A DNA stretch of 49,743 nt. Source: Rikenellaceae bacterium. Lineage in GTDB: Bacteria; Bacteroidota; Bacteroidia; Bacteroidales; Rikenellaceae. Location of the stretch: the NCBI GenBank assembly GCA_015060165.1, contig SUZC01000006.1:1-49743 (forward strand), in the 5' to 3' direction. The position numbers and the translations under genes were made by a program. Positions 1 through 8,852 of this stretch are shown in pieces (positions within the stretch are counted from its first letter, which is position 1; every line of letters begins with the position of its first letter). A model generated the notes under the pieces. That model made no database searches and had not been told where the DNA came from. It saw nothing but the letters and a program-made list of their open reading frames with translations.

Positions 1-32
1 TTTGCATGATAAGGAACAAAATACTACACAAT

Positions 33-467
33 ATGAAAAAATTAGGTATCGCCTGCGACCATGCAGGATATGAGATGAAAGAGTTTTTGGTAGGTTACTT
101 GGCTGCCAAAGGTTACGAAATGACAGACTTCGGCACTCACTCTGAGGAGAGCATCGACTACCCCGATTTTGGCCACGCATTGGCTGAGGCTATCGAGAAT
201 GGTGAATTGAAACGAGGCATTGGTCTCTGTGGCTCTGGCGAGGGTATGGCCATGACACTCAACAAGCACCAGTCTATCCGCGCAGGATTGTGCTGGAAGG
301 CCGAAATTGCAGCCCTTACACGTCAGCACAATGATGCCAACGTAGTGGTACTTCCCGCTCGTTTCATCTCTAACGACGAGGCTATGGCTATCGTTGACGC
401 ATTCCTCAACACCGAGTTTGAGGGTGGACGCCACGTACGCCGAGTGGAGAAGATTGCTTGCAAATAG
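33..467 (+). CDS. rpiB: Ribose-5-phosphate isomerase B
   Basis: Cytoplasmic pentose-phosphate enzyme that interconverts ribose 5-phosphate and ribulose 5-phosphate. The protein is 144 residues, close to the usual 145-150 for RpiB/LacAB. It opens with the family motif GIACDHAGYEMK, carries the active-site stretch GLCGSGEGMAM with its cysteine, and has RQHNDANVVVLPAR, all typical. An upstream ATG at 6 is in frame, but the window begins with TTTGC, which looks like the end of a Bacteroidetes -7 box (TAnnTTTG). Transcription would then start after base 6, so I choose 33. It lies 31 bases before the DUF853 gene. A second pentose-phosphate gene, rpe, lies 4.9 kb away. Confidence 0.93.
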   Translation: MKKLGIACDHAGYEMKEFLVGYLAAKGYEMTDFGTHSEESIDYPDFGHALAEAIENGELKRGIGLCGSGEGMAMTLNKHQSIRAGLCWKAEIAALTRQHNDANVVVLPARFISNDEAMAIVDAFLNTEFEGGRHVRRVEKIACK

Positions 468-498
468 TTTGCCTCAAAACCGCTAAAACCTCGCTACA

Positions 499-2064
499 AT
501 GTATAAAGATTCGCAGCTCTATGTGGCTCATTCTGCCGCAGGACCTATAAATATCATTGGCAAAATGGCCAACCGCCACGGCCTGATCGCAGGTGCTACG
601 GGTACGGGTAAAACCGTCACGTTGCAAGTACTTGCCGAGACCTTTTCACAAGCAGGTGTACCCTGCTTTATGGCCGATATGAAGGGAGACCTTTCAGGCA
701 TATCACAGGTAGGCAAACTCAGCGGCTTTATCGAGAAACGATGCGCCGAATTCGGTATCGACCCCACCACATTAAAATTTGAGGGTTGCCCCGTACGTTT
801 TTTCGACGTCTACGGAGAACAGGGGCATCCGATGCGTACTACGGTGGAGAGTATGGGCTCGATGCTTTTGGCTCGCCTGATGGATTTGAACGACACACAG
901 GCCGGAGTTCTGGCTCTCACATTCCGCATAGCCGAGGATGAGGGTCTGCATTTGATTGACATGAAGGATCTGCGTCTGATGTTGGACTACGTGGCAAAAA
1001 ATGCACAGCGCTACTCTACCACTTATGGCAATGTCTCAGCGGCATCTATTGGAGCCATCCAGCGTTCGTTGCTTACGCTCGACGAACAAGGTGGCGACAA
1101 GTTTTTTGGAGAACCTGCATTTGACATCTACGACCTTTTGCAGACCGAAGGTGGTCGTGGCGTGATGAATATACTGGCAGCCGACAAGTTGATGTTGCAG
1201 CCCAAGTTATACTCTACATTCCTGATGTGGTTACTTACTGCTATATATGAAAAGATGCCTGAAGTGGGCGATATGGAGCTTCCAAAGATGGTCTTCTTCT
1301 TCGACGAGGCACATATGCTCTTTAAGGATACATCGAAGGCCTTGACCGATAAGATTGAGCAGATAGTACGATTGATTCGTTCGAAAGGTATCGGAGTATA
1401 CTTCATCTCTCAATCGCCATCAGACCTACCTGAAACCATTTTGGGACAGTGCGGCAATCGTGTACAGCACGCCCTGCGAGCATTTACGCCCAAAGATCAA
1501 GCAGCAGTGAAGGCAGCAGCGCAAACTTTCCGTACCAACCCAGCCTTCTCGACCGAGCGTGAGATTTTGGAATTGGGGACAGGTGAGGCTCTGGTTTCGT
1601 TCCTCGACGAAAAGGGAGCTCCTTCGATGGTCGAACGTGCAAAGATTCTATTCCCAATGAGTCAGATTGGAGCAATCTCCGACGAGCAGCGAGCAGCGGT
1701 GAATTCAGCATCACGCATAGCAGGTAAGTATGATACAGCTGTAGACCGAGAGTCGGCATTCGAGAAGATTCTCAAACAACGCGAGGCTGCCGAGCAGCAA
1801 AAGGCTGAGCAGGCTGAACGTGAAGCGGCTGCCAAAGAGCAGGAGCAGCAAGCAAAAGAGCAGGAGCGATTGGAGCGAGAGCAGGCACGCGAGGCCAAAC
1901 GTTCGAGCAGTGCAAAGAAGGGACTCATCACCTCGATACTTGGTACCGCAGTAACATATTTTGCCAAGACATTCGCAACACAGATGGCTCGCAAAATCAC
2001 CGGTGGCACAATACGCACTACGACTCGCTCGACCACAAAACGACGCACTACACGTAAAAAATAA
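499..2064 (+). CDS. HerA-like / DUF853 P-loop ATPase
   Basis: A 521-residue cytoplasmic ATPase of the HerA-helicase C-terminal / DUF853 (YjgR-like) family. Walker A is GATGTGKT (residues 32-39) and Walker B is VFFFDEAH (265-272); an RLIRSKGIGVYFISQSPSDLP sensor-like segment follows, in the usual order. From about residue 420 the protein turns into a Glu/Gln/Ala/Lys-rich stretch likely to be coiled coil, and it ends in a very basic Thr/Arg/Lys tail (about 500-521) that could bind nucleic acid or membrane. The physiological role of DUF853 proteins is not settled. It starts 31 bases after rpiB with no promoter seen between, so the two are probably co-transcribed. Confidence 0.87.
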   Translation: MYKDSQLYVAHSAAGPINIIGKMANRHGLIAGATGTGKTVTLQVLAETFSQAGVPCFMADMKGDLSGISQVGKLSGFIEKRCAEFGIDPTTLKFEGCPVRFFDVYGEQGHPMRTTVESMGSMLLARLMDLNDTQAGVLALTFRIAEDEGLHLIDMKDLRLMLDYVAKNAQRYSTTYGNVSAASIGAIQRSLLTLDEQGGDKFFGEPAFDIYDLLQTEGGRGVMNILAADKLMLQPKLYSTFLMWLLTAIYEKMPEVGDMELPKMVFFFDEAHMLFKDTSKALTDKIEQIVRLIRSKGIGVYFISQSPSDLPETILGQCGNRVQHALRAFTPKDQAAVKAAAQTFRTNPAFSTEREILELGTGEALVSFLDEKGAPSMVERAKILFPMSQIGAISDEQRAAVNSASRIAGKYDTAVDRESAFEKILKQREAAEQQKAEQAEREAAAKEQEQQAKEQERLEREQAREAKRSSSAKKGLITSILGTAVTYFAKTFATQMARKITGGTIRTTTRSTTKRRTTRKK

Positions 2065-2163
2065 TCGTTTACGTTAGAAATCGCAAAATGACAAAATATT
2101 CCTATATTTACAAGGAAAATTGTATAATGTAGATAAAAAAAGATATACTAACCAAGCACAATT

Positions 2164-3402
2164 ATGAGCTCTCAACAAGTTAAGATTGTTGTTATTGGTG
2201 CAGGAAATCGCACCAACAAATACTTGGAGTATGCCGTCCGCTATCCTGAGCGTTTGAAATTGGTCGGCATCGTAGAGCCAGTGGAGATACGTCGCCGCAT
2301 GGTCGCCGATAAATTTGGCGTACATCAGGAGGCTTGTTTCTCTTCATTTGATGACTTCTTCGCAAACCCCATTGAGGCAGATGCTGTTCTGATTGGCACA
2401 CCAGAGGATAAGCACTATGAGCCATGTATGCGTGCAATAGAGGCCGGATATCACGTTCTCTTAGAGAAACCTATTGCACAAACCCTGCAGGAGTGTCTCG
2501 ACATCCAGGAGGCATCCAAGCGCAAAGGTGTTATCGTAGGAGTATGTCACGTATTGCGTTTTCATCCTTACTTTGTTAAAATCAAGGAGTTGATCGACTC
2601 TGGAGAGTTAGGTAAAATTATCTCGATCAACCACTATGCCGAGATCAACATCGACCGTATGACACATAGTTACGTTCGTGGCTTGTGGAGCAAAGCAAAG
2701 AAAACAAACCCTATGCTAATTGCCAAATGCTGTCACGACATCGACTTCCTATTGTGGATTTGTGGTTCGAAATGCCGTAAAGTAAGTTCATTCGGTTCAC
2801 TGCGCTGGTTCTGCAAGGAGAATGCACCTAAGGGTAGCGCAGAGCGTTGTATAGATTGCAAATCGGAGACATCGTGCCCATTCTCGGCAATACACCTCTA
2901 CAAGGAACGAAAACAATGGATTTACAACTTCGACGTTCACGAGGGACAGACCATTGACGATGTTATTGATCAGGAGCTTCGCGAGGGCGTATACGGCCGC
3001 TGTGTATACCACTGCGACAACGATGTAGCTGACCACCAGATTGTAAATATGGAATTGGAGGACAAGACGACCATTTCGTTTGTTGTGAACGCATTTACCA
3101 GCAATGATTTCCGCGGTACACATATCAAGATGACCAAGGGTGAGATTGACGGTAATGAGACCACCCTACGCGTACACAAGTTCCGCAATAATGAGGAGAG
3201 TGTTTATGACTTTTCGGGCCTATCAAGCCAACCATTCCACGCTGGTGCCGACCTCAACATTGTCGAGGAGTTTGTCAATAGCATCACAAACTCACACGAA
3301 GGCATTTTAAGTTCTACCATCGATTCATCAATCGAAAGCCATGTCGTATGCTACAAGGCAGAGACCAGCCGTCTGACAAACCAGACAATTCTGATTGACT
3401 AA
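2164..3402 (+). CDS. Gfo/Idh/MocA-family NAD(P)-dependent oxidoreductase with a cysteine cluster
   Basis: A 412-residue cytoplasmic dehydrogenase-like protein, probably acting on a sugar or cyclitol. The N-terminal Rossmann fold has VVIGAGNR (residues 9-16) and the family EKP motif (101-103), followed by the alpha/beta substrate domain. Cysteines at about 217, 229, 232 and 238 (FC, then C-x2-C-x5-C) form a compact set seen in a subset of Gfo proteins and could hold zinc or a structural bridge. The substrate cannot be read from the sequence. The 99-base gap upstream has TATATTTA at 2103-2110, a possible variant -7 box, so it may have its own promoter. A bidirectional terminator follows at 3510-3548. 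Confidence 0.85.
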   Translation: MSSQQVKIVVIGAGNRTNKYLEYAVRYPERLKLVGIVEPVEIRRRMVADKFGVHQEACFSSFDDFFANPIEADAVLIGTPEDKHYEPCMRAIEAGYHVLLEKPIAQTLQECLDIQEASKRKGVIVGVCHVLRFHPYFVKIKELIDSGELGKIISINHYAEINIDRMTHSYVRGLWSKAKKTNPMLIAKCCHDIDFLLWICGSKCRKVSSFGSLRWFCKENAPKGSAERCIDCKSETSCPFSAIHLYKERKQWIYNFDVHEGQTIDDVIDQELREGVYGRCVYHCDNDVADHQIVNMELEDKTTISFVVNAFTSNDFRGTHIKMTKGEIDGNETTLRVHKFRNNEESVYDFSGLSSQPFHAGADLNIVEEFVNSITNSHEGILSSTIDSSIESHVVCYKAETSRLTNQTILID

Positions 3403-3509
3403 AGTTAATTGTAATTTAATCTATCAGAGAAGACTGCTGGGTTAAAGAAAAGTTGATAAGGTTTTGTACCACTCGTGGCACAAGGATTAAAAAAATTTAC
3501 ACTTGCAAT

Positions 3510-3548
3510 AAAAACAGGTTGCTCGATATTATTTGGCAACCTGTTTTT
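3510..3548. terminator. Bidirectional rho-independent terminator
   Basis: AAAAACAGGTTGC and GCAACCTGTTTTT form a perfect 13-base-pair stem with a 13-base loop. A-rich and T-rich flanks let it work in both directions. It separates the converging oxidoreductase and outer-membrane barrel genes. Confidence 0.85.
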
Positions 3549-3604
3549 ATTCATATTTTAGTTTAGATAATTACTATATATCCCTAAATAATAGCCACAT
3601 ACAC

Positions 3605-4237
3605 CTAAAACATATAAGCCATCCCTACATAGAAATTACGGTTGTTAATCTTGTCGTTGGTACTATCCTGCGCAATATTGACAAGACCCCAATCATAACC
3701 CAGATAGATGCGATAGTGGTCGAACATAGCCACTCCAGCCCTAACGCCCAAGCCAAAATCAAATCGTTTCAGATTATCATTACTGAAAGTATCGGGCTTA
3801 CTAGATATATCGCCCGAAGATAGACGTTCCGTACCAAATATACCCAACGCCAGATATGGGCCAAACGATGCATAGACATTGAAGTTCGAGCCTACGGGCA
3901 TACTATAGCCTATATGGATAGGCATCTCCAGATAGTAAGGACGCGAGGTAAGGTCGACATCGGCCTCATTCACTACAGCCTTGATTTTTGTACCACGCGA
4001 GCTAAGCACAAGCTCGCTATCGAAGTATACACCATCAGTGATAAATGGAGCATCCATCTCGACACGCAAACCCGCCTTGAAACCTATACGTGAATCGTTG
4101 GTAAGCGATACACCTGCCGACTCAACGGCATATCGGCTTACGTTCATCGCTCCCGTCACACCCCAACGAAACTCCTGCGCTAGAGCAACTCCACCCCAGA
4201 GCATTGCAACCAAACTGAGAGATAAAAATTTTTTCAT
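3605..4237 (-). CDS. PorT-like outer-membrane beta-barrel protein (paralogue 1)
   Basis: A 210-residue secreted protein with a Sec signal peptide (cleavage near ALAQ|EFRWG, about residue 20). Alternating hydrophobic/polar strands end in an aromatic terminal residue (AYMF), typical of small Bacteroidetes outer-membrane barrels of the PorT/OmpW-like type. It shares landmarks with the next gene on the same strand: RWG near the mature N-terminus, IGFKAG, ITDG, a YLELPI-type strand, GPYLALG and KRFDFGLG. The two are therefore tandem paralogues. Function is unknown. They are about 310 bases apart with terminator-like structures between, so they are probably transcribed separately. Confidence 0.8.
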   Translation of the reverse strand: MKKFLSLSLVAMLWGGVALAQEFRWGVTGAMNVSRYAVESAGVSLTNDSRIGFKAGLRVEMDAPFITDGVYFDSELVLSSRGTKIKAVVNEADVDLTSRPYYLEMPIHIGYSMPVGSNFNVYASFGPYLALGIFGTERLSSGDISSKPDTFSNDNLKRFDFGLGVRAGVAMFDHYRIYLGYDWGLVNIAQDSTNDKINNRNFYVGMAYMF

Positions 4238-4301
4238 ACAAATAGTGTTTAGTTAATATTCCACTTAGGGTAGAGCAAAAAAGATGCCCAGACACAAAAA
4301 C

Positions 4302-4343
4302 AAATCGAGCCTCGCTAAGATTTCTCCATACGAAGCTCGATTT
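4302..4343. terminator. Short hairpin between the two barrel genes
   Basis: AAATCGAGC (4302-4310) pairs perfectly with GCTCGATTT (4335-4343), with TTTT after it on the + side and A-rich sequence before it. It lies upstream of the 3605-4237 gene and downstream of the 4547-5185 gene. It may be a second terminator or a leader structure; the two cannot be told apart here. Confidence 0.45.
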
Positions 4344-4386
4344 TAATTACATTACTCTCTACTGTAAGCAGCAAAACTCTTTTCCA

Positions 4387-4405
4387 CGTAACGCAGCAGA
4401 TTACC
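4387..4405. repeat. 19-base direct repeat, copy 1
   Basis: CGTAACGCAGCAGATTACC occurs here and again, identically, at 4511-4529 inside the right arm of the long hairpin element at 4422-4548. This copy looks like a leftover arm of a second, decayed element. Confidence 0.7.
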
Positions 4406-4421
4406 ACCGACCAACAAGCAC

Positions 4422-4548
4422 AAAAAATCCGTATAAATGGTGATATGCAAGGCTTGCGAATGGAGAAAAACCGCAGCATACTAGACGTATGTGAGGATTT
4501 TTCTACAGAGCGTAACGCAGCAGATTACCGTTTATACGGACTTTTTTT
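4422..4548. repeat. Long imperfect hairpin element (copy 1), likely a terminator for the minus-strand gene
   Basis: Two arms of about 58-60 bases pair imperfectly around an apex CATAC-TAGAC-GTATG (4477-4491). The base of the stem is strong: TCCGTATAAA (4428-4437) against TTTATACGGA (4531-4540), bounded by A6 and T7 runs. On the minus strand the element starts inside the TAA stop of the 4547-5185 gene and ends in a U run, so it can terminate that gene. The 309-base gap 4238-4546 also holds the hairpin at 4302-4343 and the extra repeat at 4387-4405. A second copy of the same design lies at 20862-20985. Confidence 0.75.
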
Positions 4549-5185
4549 AGAACATAAATGCTGTACCAATATAGAAGTTAAGTGGTCGCATCTTTAACTT
4601 TTTATAATCGCCACCATCTCCTCCATCGGGAAAATCGCCACCACTCTTCATTGAGTTTAGCAGACTATGCTCGAAACCAATAAAAAACTGCCAATTATCC
4701 CATATCTCAACACCGAGATTGTAGTTAAGACCAAAATCAAAACGCTTGTAAAGCTCACCGAACAGGTCGCTCTTAACCTTTGCTCCGTCGACCTTTTGCA
4801 CGTGCTTACCCAATACACCCAATCCAAGATAAGGGCCGAGTCCACCAAAGAGTTTCACATCACCGCCCAAATCGTAACGATATGTAAGGTTGATAGGCAA
4901 CTCCAAATATCCAAGATTATGATGCTGAGAGCCAGCCCATTGACCACCCTTCAAAGTATAGAGCAGACGTGCATCCAACAAAAAGCCATCGGTGATATAT
5001 TGCGACATATCATACTCGGCCTTAACACCGGCATTGAAACCGATGTAACAATCAGATGTTGATGCTTTATTTGAAAAATGCGCCCACGCGAAGTTGATGC
5101 CAGCAGTAGGTCCCCAACGCAAATCCTGAGCTGAAAGATTTACAGTAGCAATAACGGCTACCAAAAGAGTTAAAATTCGTTTCAT
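4547..5185 (-). CDS. PorT-like outer-membrane beta-barrel protein (paralogue 2)
   Basis: A 212-residue secreted protein with a signal peptide (cleavage near LSAQ|DLRWG, about residue 19). The beta-strand pattern ends in a terminal aromatic residue (TAFMF). Shared landmarks with the 3605-4237 protein (RWGPTAG, IGFNAG, ITDG, LGYLELPI, GPYLGLGVLG, KRFDFGL) show that the two are duplicated outer-membrane barrels. An insertion of Gly/Asp near residues 185-195 (GGDFPDGGDGGD) probably forms a surface or periplasmic loop. Role unknown. A clear minus-strand promoter lies at 5213-5243, divergent from rpe. The stop codon forms the foot of the long hairpin element at 4422-4548. Confidence 0.8.
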   Translation of the reverse strand: MKRILTLLVAVIATVNLSAQDLRWGPTAGINFAWAHFSNKASTSDCYIGFNAGVKAEYDMSQYITDGFLLDARLLYTLKGGQWAGSQHHNLGYLELPINLTYRYDLGGDVKLFGGLGPYLGLGVLGKHVQKVDGAKVKSDLFGELYKRFDFGLNYNLGVEIWDNWQFFIGFEHSLLNSMKSGGDFPDGGDGGDYKKLKMRPLNFYIGTAFMF

Positions 5186-5212
5186 ATATTACTTTTTAAA
5201 TTTTCTCGATAA

Positions 5213-5243
5213 CAAAAATAACTTATTTTTACATAATATCAAA
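5213..5243 (-). promoter_or_regulatory. Bacteroidetes-type promoter for the 4547-5185 barrel gene
   Basis: On the minus strand this reads TTTG-N19-TATTTTTG, matching TTTG-N17-23-TAnnTTTG. It is 28 bases from the start codon at 5185. Confidence 0.65.
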
Positions 5244-5279
5244 ATAAGAGTTATCATTAAGCCACAGAACAGATACTAT

Positions 5280-5314
5280 TTTGCATATTTTAACCAGTAT
5301 TTTTGTTACCTTTG
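5280..5314 (+). promoter_or_regulatory. Bacteroidetes-type promoter for rpe
   Basis: TTTG (5280-5283), 23 bases, then TACCTTTG (5307-5314), a full -7 match about 20 bases before the rpe ATG at 5335. Its position rules out the in-frame start at 5281. Confidence 0.7.
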
Positions 5315-5334
5315 CAAAAGAAATTTTTATAGCT

Positions 5335-5985
5335 ATGAGACGAATTATCTCCCCCTCAATGTTGTCGGCCGATTTCGGCAACCTTGAACGTGATACAAAG
5401 ATGGTAGATGAGAGTGCTGCCGAGTGGGTACACATCGATGTAATGGATGGTGTATTTGTACCCAACATATCGTTTGGATTTCCCGTGATGAAGCCTATCC
5501 GCAAGGCTACCGACAAGGTTCTCGACGTACATCTTATGATAGTACGCCCAGAACTATACGTCAAGCGTTTTGCCGAAGCAGGAGCCGACTACGTGACTTT
5601 CCATTACGAGGCCACAGAGCATATCGACGAGTGTATACGACTCACTCGCGAGGCAGGGGCCAAGGTAGGTATCTCGATTAAGCCTGCCACACCGGTAAGC
5701 GTACTGAAAGAGATTCTGCCCAAGATAGATATGGTGTTGGTTATGAGTGTTGAACCAGGTTTCGGAGGGCAGTCATTTATGCCCGATTCGCTTGATAAAG
5801 TGCGTGAACTTGCAGCCTTAAAAGGTGAATTGGGGCTAGACTATATAATCGAGATTGACGGTGGCATTTCGGCCAAGAATGCAGGTGAGGTATTTGCGGC
5901 AGGTGCCGAAGCGTTGGTAGCAGGTAGTGCTGTATTTGGAGCAGCTGACCCCAAGGCCGAAATTGAGAAGATGCTCAAAGCATAA
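5335..5985 (+). CDS. rpe: Ribulose-phosphate 3-epimerase
   Basis: Interconverts ribulose 5-phosphate and xylulose 5-phosphate in the cytoplasmic pentose-phosphate pathway. The 216-residue (beta/alpha)8 barrel has ISPSMLSADFGNL at the N-terminus, the metal and catalytic stretch HIDVMDGVFVPNISFG, DVHLMI, MSVEPGFGGQSF, and the phosphate-binding EIDGGI and AGSAVF segments. Length is standard. The start is set at 5335 because a complete -7 box lies at 5307-5314. The next gene begins 18 bases downstream with a GTG, so the two are probably one transcript. Confidence 0.94.
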   Translation: MRRIISPSMLSADFGNLERDTKMVDESAAEWVHIDVMDGVFVPNISFGFPVMKPIRKATDKVLDVHLMIVRPELYVKRFAEAGADYVTFHYEATEHIDECIRLTREAGAKVGISIKPATPVSVLKEILPKIDMVLVMSVEPGFGGQSFMPDSLDKVRELAALKGELGLDYIIEIDGGISAKNAGEVFAAGAEALVAGSAVFGAADPKAEIEKMLKA

Positions 5986-6003
5986 TCCTAAGATTGTAAA
6001 AGA

Positions 6004-7944
6004 GTGATTTCATTAGATAATTTAACAGTAAGCTACGGAGGATGGACTCTGTTCGACGGCATCTCGTTCCTAATCAACGAGAAGGATCGTATTGGCCTTG
6101 TAGGCAAGAATGGCGCAGGCAAGACTACCCTACTACGCATCATCACCGGCGAACAACAACCCACCGAAGGTGCTGTTACCAAAAATGGAGAGTGTACGAT
6201 TGGCTACTTGCCGCAGCAGATGCGTGTAGCCGACACCACTACACTTAAAGCCGAGACCGAAAAGGCTTTCGATCAGGTACTACGCATAGAGGCTGAGATA
6301 GCCGACCTGACAGCCGAAATAGCCGAACGCGAGGATTACGAATCAGAGAGCTACGCGGCTCTGCTACATCGCCTCAATGAGGCTCAGGATCACTATCACA
6401 TTTTGGGTGGTGATACCCGTGAGGCTGATATCGAAAAGACTCTTTTGGGACTAGGATTTAAACGTTCGGACTTCGGGCGTGCCACAAGTGAATTTTCGGG
6501 TGGCTGGCGAATGCGAATCGAACTTGCAAAGTTACTACTGCAACGCCCCTCGATTTTCCTTTTGGACGAGCCCACCAACCACCTGGATATCGAGAGTATT
6601 CAGTGGTTGGAGGAGTATCTGCGCAGCTACAACGGCGCCGTATTGGTCATCTCGCACGACCGTGCATTCCTCGACAACGTGACCACCCGTACAGTAGAGC
6701 TATCGCTGGGTCATATATACGACTACAAGGTTCCATATTCGAAGTTTGTAGAGTTGCGAGCAGAGCGCAGAGCGCAGCAAATGGCTGCCTACGAAAATCA
6801 GCAGCGAATGATTGAAAAGACCGAAGAGTTTATCGAGAAGTTCCGCTACAAGCCCACCAAGAGCAATCAGGTGCAGTCACGTATCAAGCAACTCGAAAAA
6901 CTTGATCGCATAGAGGTCGAGGAGGAAGACTTGGCCACGCTGAATATCAAGTTTCCCCCTGCTCCACGCTCGGGTCAAATTGTAGCTGAGATTAAGGAGG
7001 TGGGTAAAGCTTTCGGAGAGAAACGTATCTTTTCTGACGCCACTTTTACAATCGAGCGAGGTCAAAAAATAGCACTTGTAGGTCGTAATGGCGAGGGTAA
7101 AACCACAATGGCGCGAATGATTATCGGAGAGTTGGAAGCTACTGAAGGTAGTATCAAGATAGGAGCCAACGTCAATATCGGCTATTATGCACAGAATCAG
7201 GATGATTTGATGGATGGAGAGTTTACTGTATTCGACACTCTGGACAGAGTTGCCGTGGGCGACATCCGCACTCGTCTTCGCGATATCTTGGGAGCATTTT
7301 TGTTCCGAGGTGAGGATATCGACAAAAAGGTGAAGGTATTGTCAGGAGGTGAACGTTCACGTCTGGCTATGGCCCGACTGATGCTGGAGCCGTACAATTT
7401 ACTGGTACTTGATGAGCCTACCAACCATATGGATATGCGCTCAAAGGATATTTTGAAACGAGCCATTCAGAAATACGACGGAACGGTGATTGTAGTATCA
7501 CACGATCGTGATTTCCTCGATGGTATGGTCGACCGCATCTATGAATTCCGCGACGGCGGAGTGAAAGAGTACTTGGGTGGAATATATTACTTCCTTGAGA
7601 AGAGAAAGGTCGACTCACTGCAGGAGATTGAACGCAAGGATAATACAGCATCAGCTGCAAGTAATAACACCAACAAAGAGGCCTCAACAGGAAAGCTATC
7701 GTATGAGCAGCGCAAGGAGCAGGAGAAGTTACTCCGCAAGTTGCGTAAGGCGGTGGAGAACATCGAAACGGAGTTGGCTCAGATTGAGCAAAAGATTGCC
7801 GCTTACGACGAAAAATTTACAACTGCCACCGAGTACAACGAAGCCGACTATGCAGCCTACAACGAACTGAAAGTAGCATACGACCACCAGATGCACGAGT
7901 GGGAGAAGGCATCGTATGAATTGGAGATTACCGAGCAACAATAA
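6004..7944 (+). CDS. ABC-F family ATP-binding cassette protein
   Basis: A 646-residue soluble protein with two ABC domains and no membrane segments, the mark of ABC-F translation factors (EttA/Uup-like). Domain 1 has GKNGAGKTTL, signature FSGGW and LLDEPTNHLD. The linker with EFIEKFRYKPTKSNQVQSR corresponds to the P-site tRNA interaction motif region. Domain 2 has GRNGEGKTTM, LSGGERS and LDEPTNHMD. The last 100 residues, after about 545, are Lys/Glu-rich coiled coil as in Uup. Family members act on the ribosome; whether this one has a housekeeping or antibiotic-protection role cannot be read here. It starts with GTG, 18 bases after rpe. Confidence 0.9.
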   Translation: MISLDNLTVSYGGWTLFDGISFLINEKDRIGLVGKNGAGKTTLLRIITGEQQPTEGAVTKNGECTIGYLPQQMRVADTTTLKAETEKAFDQVLRIEAEIADLTAEIAEREDYESESYAALLHRLNEAQDHYHILGGDTREADIEKTLLGLGFKRSDFGRATSEFSGGWRMRIELAKLLLQRPSIFLLDEPTNHLDIESIQWLEEYLRSYNGAVLVISHDRAFLDNVTTRTVELSLGHIYDYKVPYSKFVELRAERRAQQMAAYENQQRMIEKTEEFIEKFRYKPTKSNQVQSRIKQLEKLDRIEVEEEDLATLNIKFPPAPRSGQIVAEIKEVGKAFGEKRIFSDATFTIERGQKIALVGRNGEGKTTMARMIIGELEATEGSIKIGANVNIGYYAQNQDDLMDGEFTVFDTLDRVAVGDIRTRLRDILGAFLFRGEDIDKKVKVLSGGERSRLAMARLMLEPYNLLVLDEPTNHMDMRSKDILKRAIQKYDGTVIVVSHDRDFLDGMVDRIYEFRDGGVKEYLGGIYYFLEKRKVDSLQEIERKDNTASAASNNTNKEASTGKLSYEQRKEQEKLLRKLRKAVENIETELAQIEQKIAAYDEKFTTATEYNEADYAAYNELKVAYDHQMHEWEKASYELEITEQQ

Positions 7945-8105
7945 AACAAGAAAATAGGCAACTATCACACCACAAGACAAACATAATCAGAGGTATAAAA
8001 AAAGCCGAGGTGTTTCGCAACAGCTCGACTTACCTATGAGAAAGTTTCTGTGATATTGTGAATTTAATATTTTATTTGAAAATAACCAAATTATTGACAT
8101 AGATA

Positions 8106-8840
8106 ATGGACAACAATATCGTTTTTGGCATACGCCCCGTAGCCGAGGCCATTCAATCGGGCAAACAGATTGAAAAACTCTACGTTCGCAAGGGTGCAGA
8201 AGGACAGCTGATGACCGAGCTAAGAGACCTGGCATTCCGTCACCGCATCCGTATCCAGGAGGTCCCCGTAGAGAAACTCAACCGACTGACACGCCTCAAC
8301 CATCAGGGCGTGGTGGCTCAGATTGCGCCTATCGACTATGTGGAGTTGAACGACATTTTGGAGCGTGTTCCAGAAGATGAGACTCCGCTGATTGTTCTAT
8401 TCGATGGAGTGACAGACGTTAGAAACTTTGGAGCAATTGCCCGCTCGGCCGAGTGCGCAGGAGCTCACGGACTAATCACCCCATTGAAGAACTCCGCTCC
8501 GGTAAACTCAGAGGCAATGCGTTCATCGGCAGGAGCGCTTAACCGTATACCTGTATGCCGTGTTGGTTCGATTCGTAACACATTGAAGGCATTGCAAGCC
8601 GAAGGTTATCAGGTAGTGGCCGCAACCGAAAAAAGCCGCAAACTAATCTATGATGCCGATATGCGCAAGCCTACAGTAATCGTTATGGGAGCCGAAGACA
8701 CTGGTATCTCGAAGGAGGTACTCAAGCTATGTGACGAACAGCTGGCCATTCCTTTGATTGGCTCAATCGAGTCGCTCAACGTATCTGCAGCAGCTGCGGT
8801 TATGTTATTTGAGGTAGTACGCCAACGCATAGGCGAATAA
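8106..8840 (+). CDS. rlmB: 23S rRNA (guanosine-2251) 2'-O-methyltransferase, RlmB type
   Basis: A 244-residue SPOUT-class methyltransferase using SAM to methylate rRNA. The N-terminal L30e-like RNA-binding domain (residues about 1-80, NNIVFGIRPVAEAI) is followed by the knotted catalytic domain: DGVTDVRNFGAIARSAEC (motif 1), VIVMGAEDTGIS (motif 2) and IPLIGSIESLNVSAAAAV (motif 3). The domain order favours RlmB, though the related TrmH family shares the fold. The 161-base gap upstream has no clear promoter match. The next gene starts 12 bases later, so the pair is probably co-transcribed. Confidence 0.88.
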   Translation: MDNNIVFGIRPVAEAIQSGKQIEKLYVRKGAEGQLMTELRDLAFRHRIRIQEVPVEKLNRLTRLNHQGVVAQIAPIDYVELNDILERVPEDETPLIVLFDGVTDVRNFGAIARSAECAGAHGLITPLKNSAPVNSEAMRSSAGALNRIPVCRVGSIRNTLKALQAEGYQVVAATEKSRKLIYDADMRKPTVIVMGAEDTGISKEVLKLCDEQLAIPLIGSIESLNVSAAAAVMLFEVVRQRIGE

Positions 8841-8852
8841 TCATCACTGCAG

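Noticed and set aside
3533..3823. 96-codon + frame antisense to the first barrel gene
   Set aside because: Overlaps the barrel C-terminus and a terminator; composition is that of a shadow frame.
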